Shown: positions 1 through 6,208 of the stretch, one piece after another | How the letters are laid out: each line of letters starts with the position of its first letter | Numbering within the stretch: position 1 is the stretch's first letter | Made by a program: the position numbers and the translations under genes | The notes under the pieces: model-generated | Database searches by the model: none | What the model saw: only the letters and a program-made list of their open reading frames with translations | What the model was told of the DNA's origin: nothing | DNA from: JARKQH01 sp964631605 | GTDB lineage: Bacteria; Verrucomicrobiota; Verrucomicrobiia; Limisphaerales; UBA8199 | Assembly: GCA_964631605.1 (NCBI GenBank) | Contig: CAZVYG010000095.1 | Location: 1-18,506 of the forward strand | Reading direction: 5' to 3' | Length of the DNA stretch: 18,506 bases

Positions 1-253
1 CCAGCGAGATGTCCGGGTCGTAGATGTTTTTTCCCAGGATTTTGATTTCGCCGGTGGTTGTGACATAGCCGTACCGCTCGTTCACGCGGTTGAAACACCG
101 CAGCAGCGTCGTCTTGCCGCAGCCGGACGGCCCGATCAGGGCGGTGATGAGGCCGTCCTTAATATCCACCGTGACATTGATCAGGGCTTGAAAGCTGCCG
201 TACCACAGGTTCAAGTTGCGGGTGCTGATGCTGGACTGGACAGGCGCGCTCAT
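1..253 (-). CDS. pstB: PstB, phosphate ABC transporter ATPase (N-terminal part, cut by window edge)
   Basis: This is the ATP-hydrolysing subunit of the high-affinity phosphate importer PstSCAB, on the cytoplasmic face of the membrane. Only the first 84 codons are in the window; the reading frame stays open to the edge. The visible part has the A-loop Tyr (LWYGSFQAL) and a canonical Walker A motif GPSGCGKTT followed by LLRCFNRVN, the usual PstB sequence. The start codon ATG (253-251) overlaps the stop codon of the preceding pstB-like gene as ATGA, so translation is probably coupled. It is the last visible gene of the pst operon. The Q-loop, signature, Walker B and H-loop lie outside the window, so whether this copy is catalytically complete cannot be seen here, although its Walker A is fully normal. 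Confidence 0.93.
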   Translation of the reverse strand, partial: MSAPVQSSISTRNLNLWYGSFQALINVTVDIKDGLITALIGPSGCGKTTLLRCFNRVNERYGYVTTTGEIKILGKNIYDPDISL

Positions 254-1014
254 CCGAAAATGCCGTTCACGTAATCGTAGGTCTTGCGACTGGCGGGGCG
301 GTCCGAGAAGATGACCTCGCTGCGGTCCAACTCGACCACCTCGCCGTTCCACAGAAAAAGGGTGCGGTCGGCCAGGCGGCGTGCCTGCTGGGTCAGGTTG
401 GTGACCAGGATGATGGTCATGTCTTTGCGCAGTTCCTTGAGCACATCCTCGATGCGCATGGTGGTCACCGGATCAATCGCAATCGAAAACTCGTCGAGGC
501 ACAGAATCTCCGGCTGATGGGACAGGGCGCGGGCGATGGTCAACCGCTGCTGCTGGCCGCCGGAGAGCTTGGTTCCCAGGCTGTCCAGCCGGTCTTTAAC
601 CTCATCCCACAACGCCGCCTGCCGGAGGCACTGCTCGACGATGGCGTCCAGTTCCGACTTGCGGGTCATCCCGGCGCACTTGGGCGCAAAGGCCACGTTG
701 TCGTAAATGCTCAGCGGCAGGCCGACCGGCAGGGGGGCCACCATGCCCACCTTGCGCCGGAGCGCATACACGCTCTGGCTTTGCCGCACATCCTGCCCGT
801 CCAGTAGAATCGTGCCGTGCACGCGGGCTTCCGGCGTGAAATCAATCGTCCGGTTCAGGCAGCGGAGCAGGGAGGTCTTGCCGGACTGGGCAGGTCCGAT
901 GACGCCGAAGATCTCGTTGCGATACACCTCGAAGGTAATGCCGCGAATGACCTCCTTGGCGCCGTAGGAGAGGCGAAGGTCCCGGACTTCAATGTGCTTT
1001 TCAGGGCGGCTCAT
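250..1014 (-). CDS. PstB-like ABC ATPase with degenerate Q-loop and H-loop
   Basis: This 254-residue ABC ATPase belongs to the PstB family and ends in the PstB-type tail YDYVNGIFG. Walker A is GPAQSGKTS (residues 40-48), the signature is LSGGQQQR (150-157) and Walker B is ILCLDE (170-175). Two catalytic elements differ from the family. The Q-loop reads GMVAPLP where PstB has GMVFQKP, so the Gln is Pro94. The switch reads VTNLTQQ where PstB has VTHNMQQ, so the H-loop His is Asn206. The residues after Walker B are FSIAID instead of the usual P.SALD. I chose the start at 1014 (MSRPEKH) because it aligns with the family start and leaves a 22-bp gap after pstA; an in-frame ATG at 1077 would overlap pstA. 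No clear Shine-Dalgarno is visible. It is inferred to pair with the adjacent normal PstB as an asymmetric ATPase. Membership is certain; the reduced catalytic role is inference. Confidence 0.92.
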   Translation of the reverse strand: MSRPEKHIEVRDLRLSYGAKEVIRGITFEVYRNEIFGVIGPAQSGKTSLLRCLNRTIDFTPEARVHGTILLDGQDVRQSQSVYALRRKVGMVAPLPVGLPLSIYDNVAFAPKCAGMTRKSELDAIVEQCLRQAALWDEVKDRLDSLGTKLSGGQQQRLTIARALSHQPEILCLDEFSIAIDPVTTMRIEDVLKELRKDMTIILVTNLTQQARRLADRTLFLWNGEVVELDRSEVIFSDRPASRKTYDYVNGIFG

Positions 1015-1036
1015 GTGGGCGGGGGAAGACGGGAGA

Positions 1037-1942
1037 TTACCATTTCTTGCGCGAGCGAAGATAAACCCGCAGGGCAATGGCGGCGGCGTTCACCAGTAGA
1101 ACCGAGCCGAGCAGCACGACGGCGGTGGCAAACGGAATGGATTCCTGCACGTCGGGCACCTGGGTGGAAAGCGTGTAGAGATGCATGGACAGCGCCATGC
1201 ATTGGTCGTGCAGGCTGTAGGGGAAAAGGTCCCCTTTCTGCACCGCTTTGAAAAACACCGCCCCGGTAAACATGATGGGAGCGGTTTCGCCCGCCGCGCG
1301 GCTCACCTGAAGAATGACGCCGGTTAGAATTCCGCTGATGGCATTGGGCAGCACCACCGACTGGATGGTTTGCCAGCGGGTGGCGCCGACATTCCAGCAG
1401 GCTTCGCGGAAACTGCGAGGCACACTGGCGAGGGCTTCCCGCGTGCTGGCGATGATCACTGGCAGGGTCATGATGGCCAGCGTCAGCGAGGCGGAAATGA
1501 TCGAATAGCCAAACCGGGCCGCGTACACAAACGCCCCCAATCCAAAAAGGGCGTGGACAATGCTGGGCACTCCGGCGAGGTTGATCACCGCGAGGTTGAT
1601 GAGGCGGTTCAACCAGTTATCGCTCGCATACTCGTTCAGATAAACCGCCGCCAGAATCCCGATGGGCGCCGAGACGGCCAGGGAAATGAACACCAGGTAG
1701 ATCGTTCCCACAAACGCCGGCCACACGCCGCCGGCCCGCATGCCGCGCGCGGGAACGTCCAGCAGGAAGCTGAGGCTGAGCGATGGCCAGGCCCGTTCGA
1801 AGAGATAACCGATGATTAGGATCAGCGGCAGGATCATCAGCGCGGCCATCGCGCAAAAAATCCACTTTGCCAGCGCTTCCTGCCGCAGCTTGCGGCGAAC
1901 CAGCGGCGTCTCCGCGAACACGTTGGCGGGCGGCGGCGTCAT
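1037..1942 (-). CDS. pstA: PstA, phosphate ABC transporter permease
   Basis: This 301-residue inner-membrane permease forms the phosphate channel together with PstC. A first hydrophobic segment at about residues 27-48 is followed by a block of further membrane helices. The cytoplasmic coupling (EAA-type) loop reads EALASVPRSFREACWNVGATRW and continues into VVLPNAISGI, as in PstA/PstC permeases that dock onto the ATPase. The segment RAAGETAPIMFTGA is typical of PstA. Start ATG (1942-1940) overlaps the pstC stop as ATGA and is preceded by GCAGGAA, a close but usable Shine-Dalgarno-like run. An apparent upstream extension to 2452 is only an open frame running through pstC. It sits in the middle of the pst operon, 22 bp before the pstB-like gene. 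Length and sequence are normal for the family. Confidence 0.96.
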   Translation of the reverse strand: MTPPPANVFAETPLVRRKLRQEALAKWIFCAMAALMILPLILIIGYLFERAWPSLSLSFLLDVPARGMRAGGVWPAFVGTIYLVFISLAVSAPIGILAAVYLNEYASDNWLNRLINLAVINLAGVPSIVHALFGLGAFVYAARFGYSIISASLTLAIMTLPVIIASTREALASVPRSFREACWNVGATRWQTIQSVVLPNAISGILTGVILQVSRAAGETAPIMFTGAVFFKAVQKGDLFPYSLHDQCMALSMHLYTLSTQVPDVQESIPFATAVVLLGSVLLVNAAAIALRVYLRSRKKW

Positions 1943-2886
1943 TTCCTGCGGATGCCGCGAACCATGAAGTCCGCCGCGAGGTTGACGACGAAGGTGATCA
2001 GAAACAGGAGCACACCGGTGAGGAACAGCACCCGGTAATGGTCGGAGCCCACCGGCGCCTCGCCCAGTTCCGCCGCGATGTTGGCCGTCAGTGTGCGCAC
2101 CGAATCGAGCAGGCTGTGCGGAATGTGCACGGCGTGGCCGGTCGCCATCAGCACCGCCATGGTCTCGCCCACCGCCCGCGCCACTCCCAGCAACACCGCC
2201 GCCAGGAGCCCGGTTTTGGCCGCCGGCACCAGCACCCGCCAGATCAGTTGCCACCGCGTCGCTCCCAGCGCGATGCCGGCTTCGCGAAACGAGTCCGGCA
2301 CCGCCTTGAGCGCATCCTCCCCGATCGAGACAATAATGGGCACACTCATCAACGCCAGGATGATGCCGCCATTGAGGATGTTCACGCCCACGGGCGCACC
2401 CGTGTATTTCGTGATCAGCCGGCTCATGACCGTCAAACCAATAAACCCCCACACCACGCTGGGAATGGCGGCCAGCAATTCCACCACGATTTTAAGGGTC
2501 TCCTTGGTTTTCGGGCCACAAAACTCGGAGATGTAAATGGCTCCGCCGATCCCGAACGGCACCGCCAGCGCCATCGCCAACGCCGTCACGCTGAACGTGC
2601 CGGCAATCATCGCCAACACCCCGTAGCGTTTGTTCACTTCGGAGGTGGGATACCATTCCTCACTGAACAAAAACTGCGTCAGACTGAATTTCTCGTTTGA
2701 CAGGATGGGAAACGCTTCCTTGAAGACAAAGAAGAAAATCCCAAGCACGAAGATAATCGCGCTGATGCCACAAAGGTAGATCAGGATTTCCAGGGCGCGT
2801 TCCCCCAGCACCGCCCAAGCCGGCCGCGCCGCCTTTCGGACGGCGAGACTCTGGCCGGCTGAATTTGATTCTACGGATACACTCAT
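1939..2886 (-). CDS. pstC: PstC, phosphate ABC transporter permease
   Basis: This 315-residue inner-membrane permease is the partner of PstA. A hydrophilic N-terminus of about 30 residues is followed by a first membrane helix (ILIYLCGISAIIFVLGIFFF). The PstC-type sequences include EEWYPTSEVNKRYG, where the family usually has W.P....FG. The coupling loop reads EDALKAVPDSFREAGIALGATRWQ and is followed by LVPAAKTGL. RAVGETMAVLMATGH matches the PstC family. The stop codon overlaps the pstA start as ATGA. The start at 2886 gives a normal length. The region upstream contains a scaffold gap of ten Ns, so the real distance to pstS is unknown. An intervening small gene or a promoter inside the gap cannot be excluded. 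Confidence 0.96.
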   Translation of the reverse strand: MSVSVESNSAGQSLAVRKAARPAWAVLGERALEILIYLCGISAIIFVLGIFFFVFKEAFPILSNEKFSLTQFLFSEEWYPTSEVNKRYGVLAMIAGTFSVTALAMALAVPFGIGGAIYISEFCGPKTKETLKIVVELLAAIPSVVWGFIGLTVMSRLITKYTGAPVGVNILNGGIILALMSVPIIVSIGEDALKAVPDSFREAGIALGATRWQLIWRVLVPAAKTGLLAAVLLGVARAVGETMAVLMATGHAVHIPHSLLDSVRTLTANIAAELGEAPVGSDHYRVLFLTGVLLFLITFVVNLAADFMVRGIRRK

Positions 2887-2955
2887 TCGGTGTGGAGCGA
2901 GGGTCCACGGGCGCCTCCATCATCCCCCCGACTTCTGGCGCAGCTCCTCAGGGCG

Positions 2956-2965
2956 NNNNNNNNNN
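2956..2965. other. Assembly gap (10 Ns) between pstS and pstC
   Basis: Ten consecutive Ns lie in the pstS-pstC intergenic stretch (2887-2985). A fixed ten-N run is typical of a scaffolding placeholder, so the true gap size may differ. Read on the minus strand, the two flanks look alike (CCTGAGAGGCTCCCGCC near 2973-2989 and CCTGAGGAGCTGCGCC near 2938-2953). A GC-rich repeat or hairpin may therefore have defeated assembly. Confidence 0.97.
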
Positions 2966-2985
2966 GTCGCGGGGGCGGGAGCCTC

Positions 2986-3918
2986 TCAGGGTCCCGGACG
3001 CGTGCGCTTTTCGGGCGGAAGCGGAACAAACCCCGTCTCCTCGACGACTTTTTGCCCGGCGTCTGACAAAATCCAGTTGATGTAGTCCTTCACCGCTCCT
3101 TCCGGTTCGCCAAGGGTATAAAGTTCCAGTGCCCGGGCGATGGGATAGGTTTGGGCCAGCGTGTTGGCTACGGAGGGATCGTAGGCGGGCGCATCAGCGG
3201 TCTTCTTGACCTTCAGCATTTTCACTGATGGGGTCGCGTAGCCCATGCCACTGTACCCAATGGCGGTGGGTGTCGAGCCGACCAGCTCCACCACCTCCTT
3301 GGACCCGTTCATGTCCCGGGAGCCGAGCTTGAAATCCTTCTTGTTCAACACGTGTTCGCGCAGGAACTCATAGGTGCCGGAACTGGACTGGCGGCTGACC
3401 CGCACGATTGTGTCGCTCGAGGCGCCCGGAATCTTGATCCCGAGATCGGACCATTTGGTGATCGTGCCGCCCTCGGCGTAGATTTGGGCGATTTGATCCA
3501 GTGTGATCTCGTTCAAGGGATTGTCTTTGTGAACATAGATCGCCAGCGCATCGTAGCCGGCGGTGACCAGTTTGGGCTCCTTGCCCGTGTTTCTCTTCGC
3601 CTGCTCGATCTCCTCGGGCTTCATGTCGCGGCTGGCGTTGGCGATGTCTATCGTGCCCTTGATCAGCGCGGCAATCCCCACTCCCGTTCCTCCACCAGAC
3701 ACTTCAACATTCACTTCCGGTCGCACTTTCTTGTATGCCTCCGCCCAGGCTTGCGCGAGGTTGACCATGGTGTCGGACCCTTTGTTTTGGATCGTGGTGC
3801 TTCCGCCTCCCTGGCGGCCGCCTGGCTTGCAGGCACTCTGCAGGAGGCAGACCGCCAAGGCTGACAGCCCCAGCAAAAGCAGTTTGTGAAACATGGTTTG
3901 TCGAGTCATGGATTTCAT
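2986..3918 (-). CDS. pstS: PstS, periplasmic phosphate-binding (lipo)protein
   Basis: This 310-residue extracytoplasmic phosphate receptor delivers phosphate to PstCA. The N-terminus has basic residues and a hydrophobic stretch (LLLLGLSALAVCLLQ) ending in QSAC. Cys30 is a likely lipidation site, although the lipobox has Gln at -3 instead of the usual Leu. The mature part begins with a Gly-rich linker and then the PBP-like phosphate-binding signature: IQNKGSDTM (about 43-51), EVSGGGTGVGIAAL, and RQSSSGTYEFLREH. These carry the Ser/Thr and Gly-rich loops that hold phosphate in PstS proteins. The start ATG (3918-3916) overlaps the stop of the phoU-ArsC gene as ATGA; a second in-frame ATG lies at 3909. 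The C-terminus is short and Pro-rich (PPEKRTRPGP). It is the first transporter subunit of the operon. Confidence 0.95.
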   Translation of the reverse strand: MKSMTRQTMFHKLLLLGLSALAVCLLQSACKPGGRQGGGSTTIQNKGSDTMVNLAQAWAEAYKKVRPEVNVEVSGGGTGVGIAALIKGTIDIANASRDMKPEEIEQAKRNTGKEPKLVTAGYDALAIYVHKDNPLNEITLDQIAQIYAEGGTITKWSDLGIKIPGASSDTIVRVSRQSSSGTYEFLREHVLNKKDFKLGSRDMNGSKEVVELVGSTPTAIGYSGMGYATPSVKMLKVKKTADAPAYDPSVANTLAQTYPIARALELYTLGEPEGAVKDYINWILSDAGQKVVEETGFVPLPPEKRTRPGP

Positions 3919-5030
3919 AGGTTCAGTGCCGGTTGAGGTTCATTCAAAATCGCGCCGGCCAGTTCCTTGATGTGCGCAGTGAGGGACTCGAAGGCGTGCT
4001 CCAGCATGGAGGTCGCCGCCGCGGGTGCCTCCCCAGCCGACGGATACTTGATGTGCCAGTCAAAATGCACCGCCTTGCCGTCCAGCGCGGAGACCGCCTG
4101 GCGGCTGGGTTCGTCCAGCGACACAATCACTTGGTAATGTTCGCGTCCCGGCAGTTGGTCCAGGGATTTGCTGGTCTGGCGGCTGATGTTGATCCCTTTG
4201 CCCGCCAGGAACGACACCAGCCGCTCCTCCACCGGCTCCGGGGTAAGCCCCGCGCTGTGAAACACAAATCCCGCCAGGCCCAGGGCGTTGCCGATGCCCT
4301 CGGCCATTTGGCTGAGCCCGGCGTTGGTTGAGTCAACAAACAGGATGCGAAATCCCTCAGGGCTTTGGTGTTTTGCAAACTCGCCGGTGCAGAGGTAAAG
4401 AACCTCTTCGCAAAGATTCTTGGCCTGGTCGGTGACGCGCTCCAGTCGCCGGGCCGCGGTCATCAGCGGCGTCAGACTGTCAGGGGGCAGTTTTCCGCCC
4501 TCAACCAGTTCCTTGAGCTCCGCATTGATGTTGTGCCTCAGCAAGTTCGCCCGCTCTTCAATGGCCATGGTCCGCCGGGCCAGGTCGGCGTCCCGCTCCA
4601 GGAAGGAATGCGCCGCGTCCCGCAGCATGTGAACCGCCAAATGGCCCAGTTCCAGAAACTTCTCGCGCAACGCCGCCAGTTCGCCCGCGCTCGCCTGCAG
4701 AACCTGCCGGGCGATGCTTTCGGCGTAGTCCCCGATCCGCTCCAGTTGACGATTGACCTGAATGGTCGCGAAAATGAACCGCAAATCGCTCGCCACAGGC
4801 TGATGCCGCGCGAGAAACTCCAGACACAGCCGGTCCAGCTCCTTCTCCAGTTCATCAATGAACTGGTCGCGAAGGATGACCGAATAAGCCAGTTGGCGAT
4901 TTGCTTCGGTGAGCGCCCGCACGCTTGCCTTAAGCGCTATCTCGCTCAGGCGGGCCATCTCTGCCACTTTGCTGCAGATCAAGTTAATGTCCCGCTGCAA
5001 CGCCTCTTCCAGATGTGGATGCGTGTTCAA
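3915..5030 (-). CDS. PhoU fused to a degenerate arsenate-reductase/LMW-phosphatase-like domain
   Basis: This 371-residue protein is far longer than a normal PhoU (about 215-240). Residues 1 to about 220 are a PhoU helical domain with both metal-cluster-type motifs, LERIGDYAE (96-104) and LERVTDQAKN (196-205). Residues about 227-367 (DNA 3930-4352) resemble the ArsC/low-molecular-weight tyrosine phosphatase fold: FRILFVDSTNAGLSQMAEG at the P-loop, FHSAGLTPEP, KGINISRQTSKSLDQL, YQVIVSLDEP and FDWHIKYPSA. In active members the loop is C-x5-R-S. Here it is D233-STNAG-L239-S, so both the catalytic Cys and Arg are missing, and the late Asp-Pro acid motif is also absent. This looks like a pseudo-enzyme. 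PhoU links Pst activity to PhoR; the second domain may be a ligand- or partner-binding module (inference). The start is TTG at 5030: an in-frame stop lies just upstream and the next Met is residue 24-25, inside the first PhoU helix. The stop overlaps pstS as ATGA. Confidence 0.93.
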   Translation of the reverse strand: MNTHPHLEEALQRDINLICSKVAEMARLSEIALKASVRALTEANRQLAYSVILRDQFIDELEKELDRLCLEFLARHQPVASDLRFIFATIQVNRQLERIGDYAESIARQVLQASAGELAALREKFLELGHLAVHMLRDAAHSFLERDADLARRTMAIEERANLLRHNINAELKELVEGGKLPPDSLTPLMTAARRLERVTDQAKNLCEEVLYLCTGEFAKHQSPEGFRILFVDSTNAGLSQMAEGIGNALGLAGFVFHSAGLTPEPVEERLVSFLAGKGINISRQTSKSLDQLPGREHYQVIVSLDEPSRQAVSALDGKAVHFDWHIKYPSAGEAPAAATSMLEHAFESLTAHIKELAGAILNEPQPALNL

Positions 5031-5042
5031 TTTCGGATGCGC

Positions 5043-5071
5043 ATGCTAAGCTCGTTGGCGGCGCTTGGCAA
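5043..5071 (-). promoter_or_regulatory. Candidate sigma70-type promoter of the pst operon
   Basis: On the minus strand TTGCCA (5071-5066, 5 of 6 to TTGACA) is followed by a 17-bp spacer and TAGCAT (5048-5043, 4 of 6 to TATAAT). The TTG start codon of the phoU fusion lies only 12 nt further on, which would give a leader of a few nucleotides. The prediction is by eye only. Confidence 0.45.
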
Positions 5072-5137
5072 CCCCCGACAAAGACCCACTTGGTAATTTC
5101 TTGGCCATTTGGCCCGGCAATACCGGCTGCTTGTGAT

Positions 5138-5155
5138 TTGTCACACTATTGTAAC
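5138..5155 (+). promoter_or_regulatory. Candidate Pho box (PhoB binding site) upstream of the pst operon
   Basis: The site reads TTGTCAC-ACTA-TTGTAAC, two 7-bp direct repeats separated by 4 bp. This is the 7-4-7 arrangement of the enterobacterial Pho box (CTGTCAT-N4-CTGTCAT). A weaker third repeat, CTGCTTG, lies 11 bp upstream in the same phase (5127-5133). The repeat orientation is plus, towards phoU at 5431, but the nearest promoter-like element serves the minus-strand pst operon. It shares the 9-mer TTTGTCACA with the site before phoB. Confidence 0.5.
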
Positions 5156-5430
5156 ACCCGTGGTCCGCCCGCCCTTTGCAATGGGGGCGCCGCCCCCAAG
5201 GGTTAACATTTTAGGCGGCTGGGAACCTCTTTTCCAATTGCTACCCCGGCTTGCAAGTGTCATGGTGATCGTGTGTATGCCGCAGGCCGCGCGGGGTTTG
5301 AGCCGCCGGGCGTTGACTTGCCTGGGCGAACAAGTCGAAAATGAGTGTCACAGTAAAACCCAGCCTGAGTTGGTTCGGTGGGCCACTTGGATTCGGCATC
5401 GCTGCCTGCTTCAACTAAGGACCCCTGCCC

Positions 5431-6117
5431 ATGCCTTATCCCTTTGAAAGAGACCTCCTCGAGCTCAAGGAAAACCTGCTCATGATGGCCAGCCACGCGG
5501 AGGCCGCCACGCGCCAAGCGGTGGAGTTTCTCACCGGGCGCAACGAGCAATGTGCCGCGGAGGTCAAAGATAACGAGGACATCCTTGACCGCTTCGAGGT
5601 CGAGTTGGACGAGCGGGCGATTCAACTGTTGGTTCGGGCTTCGCGGCCGGCTGACTTCCGCCTGATCACCGTGGCAATGCGGGTCTCCTGGAATCTCGAG
5701 CGCATCGGGGACGAAGCTTCAAAGATTGCCAAGCGCGCGCGTGAACTGATCCAAGACGCGCCGCTCAAACAGGTTGCCGAGATTCCCCACCTGGCTGACC
5801 TGGCTCTGGGGTTGCTCAAGCGTGCCTTGGACGCCTTTGTGCGGCAGGATTCGGCCGTGGCCCGCGCCCTGATTCCCGAAGACCGTCAGGTGGACGAAAT
5901 GAACCGCGAGATTTACCGGGGACTGGCCGCCCAGATGATCGAGAATCCGGAAACCGTCCCGCGGGCGCTGAACCTGCTGGTCGCGGCAAAGAGCCTCGAA
6001 CGAATCGCCGACCATGCCAAGAACATCGCCGAGGAAACCGTTTACCTCTGCGAGGCGCAGGACATCCGCCATACGGCAAGACCGCCGGAGATAGCCCGGG
6101 ACGAGGCAGGATTCTGA
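5431..6117 (+). CDS. phoU: PhoU, phosphate-signalling regulator (plain form)
   Basis: This 228-residue PhoU of normal length is made of two three-helix halves. Each carries the metal-cluster-type motif E-R-I-x-D: NLERIGDEASK (E90, D94) and SLERIADHAKN (E190, D194). PhoU proteins dampen PhoR-PhoB signalling when phosphate is plentiful and restrain Pst uptake, at the cytoplasmic face of the membrane. The start at 5431 has a Shine-Dalgarno-like AAGGA 9 nt upstream and fits the family start (FERDLLELKENLL). This is the second PhoU in the window; unlike the fusion at 3915-5030 it has no extra domain. Its orientation matches phoB-phoR downstream, but a minus-strand gene intervenes, so it is probably its own transcription unit. 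The 91-bp gap to the convergent DUF6807 gene contains GC-rich inverted repeats but no convincing terminator. Confidence 0.94.
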   Translation: MPYPFERDLLELKENLLMMASHAEAATRQAVEFLTGRNEQCAAEVKDNEDILDRFEVELDERAIQLLVRASRPADFRLITVAMRVSWNLERIGDEASKIAKRARELIQDAPLKQVAEIPHLADLALGLLKRALDAFVRQDSAVARALIPEDRQVDEMNREIYRGLAAQMIENPETVPRALNLLVAAKSLERIADHAKNIAEETVYLCEAQDIRHTARPPEIARDEAGF

Positions 6118-6208
6118 TCCGCCGCCGCGCGGAAACCTGAGCAGCGCAGCGCGGGCTGTGGCTTTGTCTGGCCGGCCCCTTTTGGTAAAGCCGGTGTTGG
6201 CCCTGGTG

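Larger units (their letters stand above)
5031..5430. other. Divergent intergenic region of the two phoU genes
   Basis: This is about 400 bp with no supportable gene. It separates the minus-strand pst operon from the plus-strand phoU. It holds a sigma70-like promoter for the pst operon (5043-5071) and a Pho-box-like direct repeat (5138-5155). A single further half-site-like GTGTCAC lies near 5345. A Shine-Dalgarno-like AAGGA (5417-5421) precedes the plus-strand phoU. I see nothing convincing in the stretch around 5160-5340. Confidence 0.7.

Noticed and set aside
1015..1077. Upstream ATG (1077) for the pstB-like gene
   Set aside because: It would overlap the pstA 3' end by 41 bp and add 21 residues without homology; MSRPEKH at 1014 fits PstB starts.
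1943..2452. N-terminal extension of the pstA open frame
   Set aside because: It lies wholly inside pstC in another frame and has no permease-like sequence; the ATGA-coupled start at 1942 is the family start.
2660..2923. Small open frame upstream of pstC on the minus strand
   Set aside because: It overlaps the pstC start in another frame, lacks a ribosome-binding site pattern of its own and has no recognisable sequence.
5256..5280. Second Pho-box-like element (GTGTCAT followed by GTGTGTA)
   Set aside because: The repeats are not in 11-bp phase and the second half-site is poor.
6150..6208. Rho-independent terminator between phoU and the DUF6807 gene
   Set aside because: Short inverted repeats (GGCTTT/AAAGCC, CCGGC/GCCGG) are present but loops are long and no T-run follows on either strand.
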